NCBI GenBank assembly: GCA_000719105.1 | Contig: JODX01000001.1 | Location: forward strand, 310,001 to 374,000 | Direction of reading: 5' to 3' | DNA from: Streptomyces sclerotialus | Lineage (GTDB): Bacteria; Actinomycetota; Actinomycetes; Streptomycetales; Streptomycetaceae | DNA: 64,000 nucleotides | Translations under genes and position numbers: made by a program | Part shown: one piece after another, positions 17,204-27,327 of the stretch | Layout of the letters: each line of letters begins with the position of its first letter | Numbering within the stretch: position 1 is the first letter of the stretch | Notes under the pieces: generated by a model | Told to the model about the DNA's origin: nothing | Seen by the model: the letters and a program-made list of their open reading frames with translations, nothing else | Databases searched by the model: none

Positions 17204-17261
17204 GCGGGCCTCGCCGCCGGAACCGGCGGCGAGGGGAGTGCGAAGAAACCCGATCGGGCCG

Positions 17262-17501
17262 TCAGGCCGTGCCGACGAGCTCGAAGCCGGCCTCGTCGAC
17301 GGCGGCGCGCACGGCTTCCTCGTCGAGGGCCGCGGCGGACACCACGGTGACCTCGCCGGTCGCGGCGACGGCCTTCACCGAGGTGACGCCGGGGAGCTGG
17401 GAGATCTCGCCGGACACCGCGCCTTCGCAGTGCCCGCAGCTCATTCCGCTCACCTTGTAGACGGTCGTGACGGAACCGGGGGTGTTGGGCTGGCCGGTCA
17501 T
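17262..17501 (-). CDS. copZ: Heavy-metal-associated domain copper chaperone CopZ
   Basis: A 79-residue single HMA domain protein. The Cu(I)-binding motif is [12 protein letters not shown] (Cys ~22 and ~25), followed by the beta-alpha-beta-beta-alpha-beta pattern ending [14 protein letters not shown]. It would carry Cu(I) to CopA, encoded 153 bases downstream on the same strand. The operon starts behind the CsoR-type palindrome at 17592-17610. Length matches stand-alone CopZ/Atx1 proteins. Confidence 0.93.
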   Translation of the reverse strand: MTGQPNTPGSVTTVYKVSGMSCGHCEGAVSGEISQLPGVTSVKAVAATGEVTVVSAAALDEEAVRAAVDEAGFELVGTA

Positions 17502-17591
17502 GGCGTTCTCCTCGTGGAGGGCGTGGGTGTGGTGGTGTGTGGGCGGGAGGGGCCCCGGGGTTCTCCGGGTTCCCCTCCCCTACCTCGAGAC

Positions 17592-17610
17592 TATACCCCT
17601 AGGGGGTATA
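17592..17610. promoter_or_regulatory. CsoR-type copper operator
   Basis: TATACCCCTAGGGGGTATA: arms TATACCCC and GGGGTATA around TAG. This matches the known CsoR site form (TATACCCC...GGGGTATA). It lies 90 bases upstream of copZ (minus) and 90 bases upstream of the alcohol dehydrogenase start (plus). CsoR is released by Cu(I), so copZA should be copper-induced; the csoR gene is not in the window. Confidence 0.88.
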
Positions 17611-17700
17611 AACCAAGGTTCGCGTCGGCCACGGTGGTGCCCACGACGGTGCTCGCGGCGATCTCCGCCGCGTGGAGGGCGAGGGTGGGGGCGAAGGCGT

Positions 17701-18765
17701 ATGCGCGCGGTGGTCTTCGAACGGTTCGGTGGTCCGGCCGAGGTGCGGGAGGTTGCCGATCCGGTCGCCCCGGAGCACGGTGTCGTGGTGCGGGTCGAGG
17801 CCACGGGGCTGTGCCGCAGCGACTGGCACGCCTGGCAGGGCCACGACCCGGACGTGGTGCTGCCGCACGTGCCCGGGCACGAGCTGGCCGGAGTGGTGGC
17901 CGAGGTGGGGAAGCGGGTGACGCGTTGGCGGCCCGGTGACCGGGTGACCGTGCCCTTCGTCTGCGCCTGCGGCACCTGCCCTTCCTGTGCGGCGGGCGAC
18001 CAGCAGGTGTGCGAGCGGCAGACGCAGCCCGGGTTCACGCACTGGGGATCGTTCGCCGAGTACGTGGCGCTGGACCACGCCGACGTGAACCTGGTGGCCG
18101 TGCCGGAGGAGCTGTCGTACGGCACGGCGGCCTCGCTGGGCTGCCGGTTCGCCACGGCGTTCCGCGCGGTGGTGACGCAGGGGCGGGTGGCGGCCGGTCA
18201 GTGGGTGGCCGTGCACGGCTGCGGCGGGGTCGGGTTGTCCGCGGTGATGATCGCGGCGGCCTCGGGCGCGCGTGTCGTGGCGGTGGACGTCTCGCCCGGT
18301 GCCCTGGAGCTGGCCCGGACGTTCGGGGCGGCCGAGTGCGTGGACGCCTCGCGGGTACCGGACACGGCCGCGGCCGTACGCGACCTCACGGGCGGCGGCG
18401 CCCATCTCTCCCTGGACGCCCTCGGCTCACCCGCCACCTGCGTGGCCTCGGTGAACGGCCTGCGCCGCCGGGGCCGCCACGTCCAGGTGGGCCTGCTCCC
18501 CTCCGACACGGGCGCCACCCCGGTGCCCATGGCCCGCGCCATAGCCCTCGAACTGGAACTCCTCGGCAGCCACGGCATGGCGGCCCACGCCTACCCGCCC
18601 ATGCTGGGACTGGTACGGGCGGGCACGCTGCGCCCCGGCCTCCTGATCACGTCCACCATCGGGCTGGACGCGGTACCGGCCGCGCTGGAGTCCATGTCGA
18701 CGGGTACGGCGCCCGGGGCGGGCGTCACGGTCATCGAGCCGTGGAACCGACCGGCCGGGTCCTGA
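17701..18765 (+). CDS. Zinc-dependent medium-chain alcohol dehydrogenase
   Basis: A 354-residue MDR enzyme. Catalytic zinc ligands are in [10 protein letters not shown] (Cys ~37) and [13 protein letters not shown] (His/Glu ~59-60); structural zinc cysteines are in [17 protein letters not shown]; the NAD(P) fold is [16 protein letters not shown] 17701 begins the conserved [15 protein letters not shown]; the frame is open further upstream but that stretch crosses the CsoR site. Divergent from copZ and sharing the palindrome region, so weak copper co-control is possible. Substrate unknown. A strong terminator follows. Confidence 0.9.
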   Translation: MRAVVFERFGGPAEVREVADPVAPEHGVVVRVEATGLCRSDWHAWQGHDPDVVLPHVPGHELAGVVAEVGKRVTRWRPGDRVTVPFVCACGTCPSCAAGDQQVCERQTQPGFTHWGSFAEYVALDHADVNLVAVPEELSYGTAASLGCRFATAFRAVVTQGRVAAGQWVAVHGCGGVGLSAVMIAAASGARVVAVDVSPGALELARTFGAAECVDASRVPDTAAAVRDLTGGGAHLSLDALGSPATCVASVNGLRRRGRHVQVGLLPSDTGATPVPMARAIALELELLGSHGMAAHAYPPMLGLVRAGTLRPGLLITSTIGLDAVPAALESMSTGTAPGAGVTVIEPWNRPAGS

Positions 18766-18774
18766 GGCCGGTGA

Positions 18775-18817
18775 GGCCGCCGACGGCACGGGTCCCGTCC
18801 CCGTGCCGTCGGCGGCC
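18775..18817. terminator. Bidirectional terminator between ADH and HTH gene
   Basis: Perfect 18-bp stem: GGCCGCCGACGGCACGGG (18775-18792) with its complement at 18800-18817, 7-base loop. It lies 9 bases after the dehydrogenase stop and 7 bases beyond the stop of the convergent HTH gene. Confidence 0.9.
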
Positions 18818-18824
18818 GGTCAGG

Positions 18825-19022
18825 TCAATCGGTTCTGCGCCCTCGGTTACCGGGGCGGGAGGCGACCCAGGCCCGGACGGTGTCCGCGTACCAGAAGGGT
18901 CTGCCTCCCTCCACGTGATCAGGTGGGGGCAGGAGCCCGTGCTTCCGGTAGGAGCGCACGGTCTCGGGCTGTACGCGGATGTGGGCGGCGATCTCCTTGT
19001 AGGACCAGAGGCGTTCGGTCAT
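18825..19022 (-). CDS. Small helix-turn-helix DNA-binding protein (MerR/AlpA-like)
   Basis: A 65-residue protein: MTERLWSYKEIAAHIRVQPE, then TVRSYRKHGLLPPPDHVEGG and RPFWYADTVRAWVASRPGNR. This is a winged HTH of the HTH_17/excisionase-like type with no effector domain. GGAGGT lies 7 bases upstream of ATG 19022. A longer in-frame reading to 19733 overlaps the isomerase gene and is shadow. It probably regulates a nearby promoter; no integrase or att site was seen, so I do not call it a phage excisionase. Confidence 0.82.
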   Translation of the reverse strand: MTERLWSYKEIAAHIRVQPETVRSYRKHGLLPPPDHVEGGRPFWYADTVRAWVASRPGNRGRRTD

Positions 19023-19209
19023 CAGTGGCACCTCCTCGCGCGCGCCACGGTGGCGGCCGGGGCCGGCCGTCGGAGGAGCCGGGGCGCTGCGTCGGCGATC
19101 ACAAAGGCTGTTCCCCTCAACGGCGCATGGTGACCATGGGACATCCGCTGTGGAACGGATGTGACCCAAGAGCCACTCAGATGTGACATGTGTGACAGAA
19201 GCGTTCTCT

Positions 19210-19372
19210 TTGTGGCACAAGTGATGAATCGGTACGGGTGACGAACCGGTGGGCGTCGTTGACGAGTTGATGCCGACGGTTGACGAAGTGGCGAGCGTGG
19301 TCGGCGAAGCGACGCGCGCCGCCGGCGAAGCGACGCGCGCGGTCGGCGAGGTGAGACCGAGGTGATGGGCCC
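19210..19372. repeat. Tandem repeats in the gap between HTH gene and IolE-like gene
   Basis: In the 368-base gap 19023-19390 a core GTCGGCGAAGCGACGCGCGC (from 19299) is repeated with 21-base spacing two and a half times, and looser GACGA/GGCGAAG copies extend leftward to about 19210. An A/T-richer stretch at 19185-19225 is the likely promoter region of the HTH gene. No ORF is supported here. Confidence 0.7.
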
Positions 19373-19390
19373 GGCCGACGCGCGGAGCGC

Positions 19391-20308
19391 CTACGCCCCG
19401 CACGACCTCAGGAACGCGCGCGTGCGCTGTGCGATCGGCAGCGGCCTGTCCGGCTCGCACGGGTACATGTCCTGCTCGACGATCGCGAACAGGTCGGCGT
19501 CCAGCTTCCGCGCGGCCTCCAGCACCGGCTCCAACGCCGGTACCCCGGCCGGCGGTTCGCACATCACGCCCTTGGCCACCGCCGGCCCGAACGGGATCCC
19601 GTTCGCCCGCACCTCGGCGAGGACCTCCGGGTCCACCTGCTTGAGGTGCAGATAGCCGATGCGTTCCCCGTAGGTCTCGATCAGCTTGACGCTGTCGCCG
19701 CCGCAGTACGCGTAGTGGCCGGTGTCCAGGCACAGGGAGACGAGGTCGGAGTCGGTGCCGTCCAGGAAGCGGACGACGTTCTCCTCGCTGTCGATGTGGG
19801 TGTCCGCGTGCGGATGGACGACGATCTCCAGCCCGTACCGCTCACGCACCTCCCGGCCCAGCCGCTCCGTCTGTTCGGTGAGGTGCCGCCACTGGGCGGC
19901 TGTCAGTGTGTCCGGCTCCAGCACCTCGCCCGTCTTGTCGTCCCGCCAGAAGGAGGGGATGACGACGAGGTGGGACGCGCCCATCGCCCGGGTCAGCGCG
20001 GCGATGTCCGAGACGTGCGCCCACGTCCTCTCCCAGACGTCCGGACCGTGGTGCAGTCCGGTGAAGACGGTGCCCGCCGACACCTTCAGGCCGCGCCGTG
20101 TCGTTTCCTCGGCGAGAACGGCCGGGTCGGAGGGCAGATAGCCGTACGGCCCGAGCTCGATCCACTCGTAGCCGGACGCGGCGACCTCGTCGAGGAAACG
20201 CTGCCAGGGGACCTGCCGAGGATCGTCGGGGAACCACACGCCCCAGGAGTCGGGGGCCGAGCCGATCCGGATGCGGGAGAGTGAGGGCTGGGGTGACAAC
20301 GGCGTCAT
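19391..20308 (-). CDS. Sugar phosphate isomerase/epimerase, IolE-like (inosose dehydratase family)
   Basis: A 305-residue TIM-barrel protein. It begins with the IolE-like RIGSAPDSWGVWFPDDP. Metal-site segments are GYEWIELGPYGYLP, VVHPHADTHIDSEEN, SLCLDTGHYAYCGGD, YLHLKQVDP and FAIVEQDMYP. In inositol catabolism IolE dehydrates 2-keto-myo-inositol. Divergent from a methylmalonate-semialdehyde dehydrogenase gene, which acts at the end of the same pathway, supporting an inositol link. Other iol genes are not in the window. Confidence 0.88.
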   Translation of the reverse strand: MTPLSPQPSLSRIRIGSAPDSWGVWFPDDPRQVPWQRFLDEVAASGYEWIELGPYGYLPSDPAVLAEETTRRGLKVSAGTVFTGLHHGPDVWERTWAHVSDIAALTRAMGASHLVVIPSFWRDDKTGEVLEPDTLTAAQWRHLTEQTERLGREVRERYGLEIVVHPHADTHIDSEENVVRFLDGTDSDLVSLCLDTGHYAYCGGDSVKLIETYGERIGYLHLKQVDPEVLAEVRANGIPFGPAVAKGVMCEPPAGVPALEPVLEAARKLDADLFAIVEQDMYPCEPDRPLPIAQRTRAFLRSCGA

Positions 20309-20795
20309 GGCGGCCAGCGTGGTGGCGTCCGAGGAAGGGTGTCAAGACCTGGTCCGAATGTCTGGACAAAATGTTGACAGGAATCCATGGCACGGTTAAC
20401 CCTTGTATGCCGCACCATCGGACGACTGTGTGACAACTGCTGTGAGGGACCGGACGGCGAGGTGACGTCCGGGGCCAGACCGCCTCCGGCGCGGAGGCCG
20501 CTTCGCCCTGGCAGGAGCGAACGCGAGCGACGACTCCCCGCCCGCCGCGGCCCCGCGCCGGAGGTTCACACCGTTCGCACCACCGTTCGGACCTTGTGCG
20601 TCCGCCGTCCGCCCGGGCGGACGGACGGGCCGTCGACACCCCCACATGTGTCTACGCGGGGACCGGAACGGCAGACACAGTGTCGGCAGCGCCGTCCCGC
20701 GCGGTCCTGGTGGGATGTTCCCGTGGCCGGGACGCCACCCGCCCGCGCGCGTACCGGCCGTACGCCGCCGCCCTCTTGTGAAGGAGTTCTCGGAC
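20309..20795. promoter_or_regulatory. Divergent promoter region of the iolE-like and mmsA genes
   Basis: This 487-base gap holds TGTCTGGACA (20359-20368, a TGTC/GACA palindrome) closely followed by TGTTGACA (20372-20379), which includes a TTGACA -35-like hexamer at 20374 reading toward mmsA. The paired TGT..ACA elements look like a regulator site. From about 20420 to 20780 I see no gene, repeat or clear structure; AAGGAG at 20781 is the mmsA ribosome site. Confidence 0.45.
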
Positions 20796-22298
<1,503 letters not shown>

Positions 22299-22324
22299 CG
22301 GGATCGGCTGACGCGGTCGGCCCC

Positions 22325-23152
22325 TTACCGCTCGAGGAAGTCGAGAAGGTCCCGGTTGAACCGCTCCTTGTCACCCGGGACCATCGCGATGCCGTGGGAG
22401 CCGCCCTCGTAGACCTTCAGCTCGGCGTCCCGGACGATCTCGGCCGACTTGCGCCCGGTGGCGTCGATGGGCACGACCTGGTCGTCGTCGCCGTGCACGA
22501 CCAGCGTCGGCACGTCGAACTTCCGCAGGTCCTCGGTGAAGTCCGTGTACCCGAACGCGTCCACGCAGGCGACGCCGCCCTGGATGGTCTGCGCCATGGC
22601 CATGTACCAGAAGGCGTCCTTGTTCCCCTGGGTGACCTTGTTGCCGGGCCGGTTGGCGGAGAAGAAGCCCTCCGCGGTGTCCTTCCAGAACTGCGAGCGC
22701 TCGTGCAGGATGCCGGCCTTGATGTGGTCGAGGACCTCACCGGGCACGCCCTCGGGGTTGGTGTCGCTCTTCGCCATGATCGGGGGAACGGCGGACAGGA
22801 GGACCGCGGAACGGATCCGTCCGGTGCCGTGCCGGCCGATGTAGCGGGCCAGCTCGCCGCCGCCCATGGAGTGGGCGACGAGCGTGACGTCGTTCAGTTG
22901 CAGGTGCGTGAGCAGGTCTTCGAGGTCGTCGGCGAAGGTGTCGAAGTCGTAGCCGTCCCAGACGGGCGTGGAACGGCCGTGCCCGCGGCGGTCGTGGGCG
23001 ATACCGCGGTATCCCGCGTCGGCCACCGCCTTGAGCTGGTCGTGCCAGGCGTCGCCGTTGAGCGGCCAGCCGTGGATGAACACCACGGGGCGGCCCTGTC
23101 CCCAGTCCTTGAAGAAGATCTCGACGCCGTCGCGGGTGGTGCAGACAGGCAT
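22325..23152 (-). CDS. Alpha/beta hydrolase (non-heme chloroperoxidase/arylesterase type)
   Basis: A 275-residue hydrolase. Oxyanion region FIHGWPLNGDAWHDQ, nucleophile elbow VAHSMGGGELARYIG (Ser ~95), acid in VVHGDDDQVVPID and catalytic His in YEGGSHGIAMV. Closest in pattern to cofactor-free haloperoxidase/esterase proteins; real activity is usually ester hydrolysis or perhydrolysis. No signal peptide. Convergent with mmsA, 26 bases apart. Substrate unknown. Confidence 0.9.
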   Translation of the reverse strand: MPVCTTRDGVEIFFKDWGQGRPVVFIHGWPLNGDAWHDQLKAVADAGYRGIAHDRRGHGRSTPVWDGYDFDTFADDLEDLLTHLQLNDVTLVAHSMGGGELARYIGRHGTGRIRSAVLLSAVPPIMAKSDTNPEGVPGEVLDHIKAGILHERSQFWKDTAEGFFSANRPGNKVTQGNKDAFWYMAMAQTIQGGVACVDAFGYTDFTEDLRKFDVPTLVVHGDDDQVVPIDATGRKSAEIVRDAELKVYEGGSHGIAMVPGDKERFNRDLLDFLER

Positions 23153-23516
23153 GGCCTACCTCTCTCGGTGAAGGCGCGCCGGGGTCGGCCGGCGCGGCGT
23201 GCACGCCGGCGGCGGATGCCGCCAACGCTTCCGCCCCAGGACAAATCCTCCCGGAACCCGGCAAGAGCGCAATTCCTGTCAGCGTTTGTGTCTGCGTCTG
23301 CGTTCGGATACCGGATGTCCACGGCCGAAGGGACGGAGGGACGGAGGGACGGGGGGACGGGGGGACGGAGGGACGGAGGACCTCGCGCCGCGGCCATGGC
23401 CCGCCGGCGCGTACCACGGCCGCGGTACGCGCCCGCCCCGCCGTACGCCTGCAGGAGGTGCGGGAGTTCAGCCCCTGGGCGCACCGGCTGTCGGTGGTGC
23501 CCCGTACCGTTGACGT
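23153..23516. repeat. Intergenic region with an 8-bp tandem repeat
   Basis: The 364-base gap contains GGGACGGA-type octamers repeated about six times in a row at roughly 23332-23380. The gap should also hold the divergent promoters of the hydrolase and the fused ABC gene; I cannot assign -10/-35 boxes. Confidence 0.75.
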
Positions 23517-26300
23517 ATGGATCTTCGACTGTCCGGACTGCGGAAGCGGGTGCGGGAGCGGAAGCGGCTGCGGGGGCCCGGGCGTCTGCCGGCCGCCGTG
23601 GCCGCCGTGGCGGCCCTGGCCGTGCTCGCCGGTGCCGGTACGTGGACGGCCGTCGCGTCCGACGACCCGCCCCCGGTGCACCGCACCGACCGGATCGCGG
23701 CCGTGGGCGACGGGGTGCGCCTGGACACGTCCTACTTCACCTCCGGCGCCTCCGGCCGCCGCCCGGCCGTCCTGCTGGCGCACGGCTTCGGCGGCAGCAA
23801 GGCCGATGTACGGGAGCAGGCGGAAAGCCTGGCCAGAGACGGGTACGCGGTCCTGACCTGGTCGGCACGCGGCTTCGGCGAGTCGAACGGGAAGATCGGG
23901 CTCAACGACCCGGAGGGCGAGGTCGCCGACGTCTCCCGGCTGATCGACTGGCTGGCCGAGCGCCCCGAGGTCGAGCTCGACAAGAGCGGCGACCCGCGCG
24001 TGGGCGTCGCCGGCGCCTCGTACGGCGGGGCGGTCGCCCTGCTGGCCGCCGGGTACGACGAGCGGGTGGACGCGATCGCGCCCGCGATCACGTACTGGGA
24101 CCTGGCGGACGCCCTGTTCCCGAACGGCGTGTTCAAGAAGCTGTGGGCCGGCTACTTCATCAACTCCGGAGGCGGCTGCGACCGGTTCGAGGCGCGGCTC
24201 TGCGAGATGTACGAGCGCGTCGCCGCGTCCGGGACGCCGGACGCGGCGGCGGAGAAGTTGCTCCACGACCGCAGTCCCTCCGCCGTCGGCGACCGCATCA
24301 AGGTGCCCACACTGCTGATGCAGGGGCAGACCGACTCCCTCTTCCCGCTGGGCCAGGCGGACGAGGCGGCGAAGGCGATCCGCGCCAACGGCGCCCCCGT
24401 GAGTGTCGACTGGATCGCGGGCGGCCACGACGGCGGCGACATGGAGACCGACCGGGTACGGGCCCGGACGACGGCGTGGTTCGACCGCTACCTCAAGGAC
24501 GAGGCGGGCGCCGGCACCGGAGCCGCGTTCCGTGTCTCGCGGGAGGCCGGCCGGGCCGACAGCGACGGCACCGTACCGCTGACCGGCGTGAGCGCCGACA
24601 CGTACCCCGGCCTGGACGGCGAACCGCGCCCGATCACCCTCACCGGCCGCGAGCAGACGGTCGACAACCCCGCCGGGGGCAACCCGCCCTCCATCTCGGG
24701 CCTGCCCGGCCTCGGCGGCGCCGGCGGCCTCTCCCAGCTCTCCGCGCTGGGCTACAGCCTCTCCCTCGACTTCCCGGGACAGTTCGCCGCGTTCGAGTCG
24801 GCGCCCTTCACGGAGGACTCGCAGATCACCGGGTCGCCGACGGTGACGGTCCATGTGAAGTCGACCGGTGACGACGCCGTGCTCTTCGCGAAGGTCTACG
24901 ACGTCGGGCCGGACGGCACCCAGCCCGTGCTGCCGGCGCAACTGGTCGAGCCCGTCAGGGTGAAGGACGCCAAGGCCGGCAAGGACGTGACGATCACCCT
25001 CCCGGCGATCGACCACGAGGTGGACGAGGGCCACCGGCTGCGGCTGGTCCTCTCCTCCACCGACCTCGGCTACGCCTCCCCGGCCGCCCCGGCGACGTAC
25101 ACGGTCTCCCTGAAGGGCGGGATGCGGGTGCCGTCGCCCCTGGCCGAGGACACCGCGGACGCACCGCTGCCCGCGTGGGTCTGGTGGCTGCCGCCGGCCG
25201 GTGCGCTCGCGGCACTCGTCCTGCTGTTGACGAGCCGCCGCCGCACCGTCGCGCCCGCCCCCGACCCGGAGCTGGCCGACGTCCCGCTGACGATCACCGG
25301 ACTGAGCAAGCGGTACGCGAAGTCGACGGACCGGTACGCGGTCAAGGACCTGTCCTTCCGGGTGGAACGGGGCCAGGTACTGGGCCTGCTCGGCCCGAAC
25401 GGCGCGGGCAAGACGACGACCCTGCGCATGCTGATGGGCCTGATCAAGCCGGACGGCGGAGAGATCCGCGTCTTCGGCCACGCCATCCGGCCCGGCGCCC
25501 CCGTGCTGTCGCGGGTGGGTGCCTTCGTGGAGGGCGCGGGCTTCCTGCCCCACCTCTCGGGCCGGGAGAACCTGGAGCTGTACTGGCAGGCCACGGGGCG
25601 CCCGCCCGAGGACGCCCACCTGGACGAGGCCCTGGAGATCGCGGGCCTCGGCGACGCCCTGTCCCGCGCGGTGCGCACCTACTCCCAGGGCATGCGCCAG
25701 CGCCTCGCCATCGCCCAGGCGATGCTCGGCCTGCCGGACCTGCTGATCCTCGACGAACCGACCAACGGCCTCGACCCGCCCCAGATCCGCGAGATGCGCG
25801 AGGTGATGATCCGCTACGCGGCCGGCGGGCGCACGGTCATCGTCTCCAGTCACCTCCTCTCCGAGGTCGAGCAGTCCTGCACCCACCTGGTGGTCATGGA
25901 CCGGGGCCGGCTGGTCCAGGCCGGACCCGTCGGCGACATCGTCGGAGCGGGCGACGTCCTGCTCGTCGGCCTGGCCTCCGACATCGCCGACCCGGTGGTG
26001 GAGAAGGTGGCGGCCCTGCCGGGCGTGGCATCGGCGGAACGCGCGCCGGGCGGCCTGCTGGTACGGCTGGCCCCGGGCACGGACGGCTCCGCCACGGCCA
26101 CCGCGGCCACCGCGGACGGAGGGTCCTCGGAGCAGGATGGCGACGGCACGCCCGCCGTCACCGACGCCGAGGCGCTGACCTCGGCGGCCGCCGCCCGGCT
26201 CCTCGTGGACCTCGTACGGCTGGACGTCCCCGTCGCCTCCCTCGGCCCCCACCGCCGCCTGGAGGACGCCTTCCTCACCCTGATCGGAGGTTCCGGATGA
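23517..26300 (+). CDS. Fusion of CocE/X-Pro dipeptidyl-peptidase-like hydrolase and ABC-2 type ATPase
   Basis: A 927-residue protein with two enzymes. Residues ~22-40 form a membrane helix (PAAVAAVAALAVLAGAGTW). Residues ~50-330 form a peptidase S15-like alpha/beta hydrolase: VLLAHGFGGSKAD, nucleophile GASYGGAVALL (Ser ~168), acid in MQGQTDSLFP (~273), His in IAGGHDGGD (~303). A jelly-roll typical of CocE follows (~340-545), then a second helix (~553-573, WVWWLPPAGALAALVLLL). From ~588 there is an ABC ATPase: Walker A GPNGAGKTTTLR (~626), signature YSQGMRQRLAIAQ, Walker B LLILDEPTNGLDPP. Two helices would place the hydrolase outside and the ATPase inside. The permease overlaps by ATGA. Confidence 0.88.
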   Translation: MDLRLSGLRKRVRERKRLRGPGRLPAAVAAVAALAVLAGAGTWTAVASDDPPPVHRTDRIAAVGDGVRLDTSYFTSGASGRRPAVLLAHGFGGSKADVREQAESLARDGYAVLTWSARGFGESNGKIGLNDPEGEVADVSRLIDWLAERPEVELDKSGDPRVGVAGASYGGAVALLAAGYDERVDAIAPAITYWDLADALFPNGVFKKLWAGYFINSGGGCDRFEARLCEMYERVAASGTPDAAAEKLLHDRSPSAVGDRIKVPTLLMQGQTDSLFPLGQADEAAKAIRANGAPVSVDWIAGGHDGGDMETDRVRARTTAWFDRYLKDEAGAGTGAAFRVSREAGRADSDGTVPLTGVSADTYPGLDGEPRPITLTGREQTVDNPAGGNPPSISGLPGLGGAGGLSQLSALGYSLSLDFPGQFAAFESAPFTEDSQITGSPTVTVHVKSTGDDAVLFAKVYDVGPDGTQPVLPAQLVEPVRVKDAKAGKDVTITLPAIDHEVDEGHRLRLVLSSTDLGYASPAAPATYTVSLKGGMRVPSPLAEDTADAPLPAWVWWLPPAGALAALVLLLTSRRRTVAPAPDPELADVPLTITGLSKRYAKSTDRYAVKDLSFRVERGQVLGLLGPNGAGKTTTLRMLMGLIKPDGGEIRVFGHAIRPGAPVLSRVGAFVEGAGFLPHLSGRENLELYWQATGRPPEDAHLDEALEIAGLGDALSRAVRTYSQGMRQRLAIAQAMLGLPDLLILDEPTNGLDPPQIREMREVMIRYAAGGRTVIVSSHLLSEVEQSCTHLVVMDRGRLVQAGPVGDIVGAGDVLLVGLASDIADPVVEKVAALPGVASAERAPGGLLVRLAPGTDGSATATAATADGGSSEQDGDGTPAVTDAEALTSAAAARLLVDLVRLDVPVASLGPHRRLEDAFLTLIGGSG

Positions 26301-27160
26301 GCACGCTCGCCGAGTCGCGTGAGGTGGCCCCCGGCTACCGGCCGGGCCGGACCCTGCCGCTGCGCGTCGAGCTCGTACGGCAGGTGAAGCGGCGGCGCAC
26401 GCTCGTCATGTTCGGGATGCTGGCCGCCCTGCCGGTCGTCCTCCTCGTCGCCTTCCAGGTCGGGGGCGAACCGGGGCAGGGCAACAACCGGATGAGCCTG
26501 ATGGACACGGCCACGGTGTCGGCGGCGAACTTCGCGGCGGTGAATCTGTTCGCCTCCGCGGGCTTCCTCCTGGTCATTCCCGTGGCGCTGTTCTTCGGGG
26601 ACACGGTCGCCTCCGAGGCGAACTGGTCGTCGCTGCGCTATCTGCTCGCGGCGCCCGTGCCCCGCGCCCGTCTGCTGTGGTCCAAGCTCGTCGTCGCGCT
26701 CGGCCTCAGCCTGGCCGCGATGGTGCTGCTGCCGGTCGTCGCCCTGGCCGTCGGCACCGTGGCGTACGGCTGGGGCCCCCTGCAGCTCCCCACCGGCGGC
26801 ACGCTGCCCACCGGCACGGCCGCCCAGCGCCTGCTGATCGTCACGGTGTACATCTTCGTGTCCCAGCTCGTCACCGCCGCACTCGCGTTCTGGCTCTCCA
26901 CCAAGACGGACGCGCCGCTGGGGGCGGTCGGCGGCGCGGTGGGCCTCACCATCATCGGCAACGTGCTCGACGAGGTGACGGCCCTCGGCGACTGGCGCGA
27001 CTTCGTCCCCGCCCACTGGCAGTACGCCTGGACCGACGCCGTCCAGCCGCAGCTCACCTGGGACGAGATGATCCCGGGCATGGCCCTCTCCACGACGTAC
27101 GCGCTGGTGCTGTTCGCCCTGGCCTTCCGCGGCTTCACCAGAAAGGACATCGTCTCCTAG
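26297..27160 (+). CDS. ABC-2 type transporter permease
   Basis: A 287-residue integral membrane protein with about six helices (TLVMFGMLAALPVVLLVAF; FLLVIPVALFFG; LVVALGLSLAAMVLLPVVAL; IFVSQLVTAALAFWL; LGAVGGAVGLTIIGNVL; ALVLFALAFRGF). The large loop after helix 1 and the LRYLLAAPVPRARLLWSKL segment are usual for ABC-2 permeases. The ATG at 26297 overlaps the stop of the hydrolase-ATPase fusion (ATGA), so it is the obvious membrane partner. Direction and substrate are unknown; ABC-2 systems usually export. Confidence 0.9.
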   Translation: MSTLAESREVAPGYRPGRTLPLRVELVRQVKRRRTLVMFGMLAALPVVLLVAFQVGGEPGQGNNRMSLMDTATVSAANFAAVNLFASAGFLLVIPVALFFGDTVASEANWSSLRYLLAAPVPRARLLWSKLVVALGLSLAAMVLLPVVALAVGTVAYGWGPLQLPTGGTLPTGTAAQRLLIVTVYIFVSQLVTAALAFWLSTKTDAPLGAVGGAVGLTIIGNVLDEVTALGDWRDFVPAHWQYAWTDAVQPQLTWDEMIPGMALSTTYALVLFALAFRGFTRKDIVS

Positions 27161-27195
27161 ATCGTCATCCGGATCGTCATCCGGATCGTCTCCCA
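27158..27195. repeat. 12-bp tandem repeat after the permease gene
   Basis: The unit GATCGTCATCCG occurs twice in a row and a third time in part (GATCGTCTCCC), starting at the permease stop codon. It could extend into a hairpin only poorly; no terminator is evident here. Confidence 0.75.
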
Positions 27196-27327
27196 GGCCG
27201 ACGGAGACCGAGCGCGAGGCATTGAATTTTCCTTACGCATCGGTAAGTTGACTCCCGGGTAAGCACAGTGGGTGCAGCGAGTCAGCCACGGCAGCACGTC
27301 AGTGAAGCCGCGACCGGGAGCCGTCTC

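Noticed and set aside
18831-19022. Phage excisionase next to an integrated element
   Set aside because: No integrase, att repeats, relaxase or transposase; tRNA-Arg at 40322 is intact with no downstream direct repeat found, so no integrative element is supported.
18825-19733. 302-residue reading of the small HTH gene
   Set aside because: The upstream part overlaps the IolE-like gene on the same strand and crosses the tandem repeat; only the last 65 residues after GGAGGT-ATG are family-like.
22737-26252. 1171-residue minus-strand ORF
   Set aside because: Antisense shadow of the hydrolase-ABC fusion; compositionally Arg/Gly/Val-rich and without domains.
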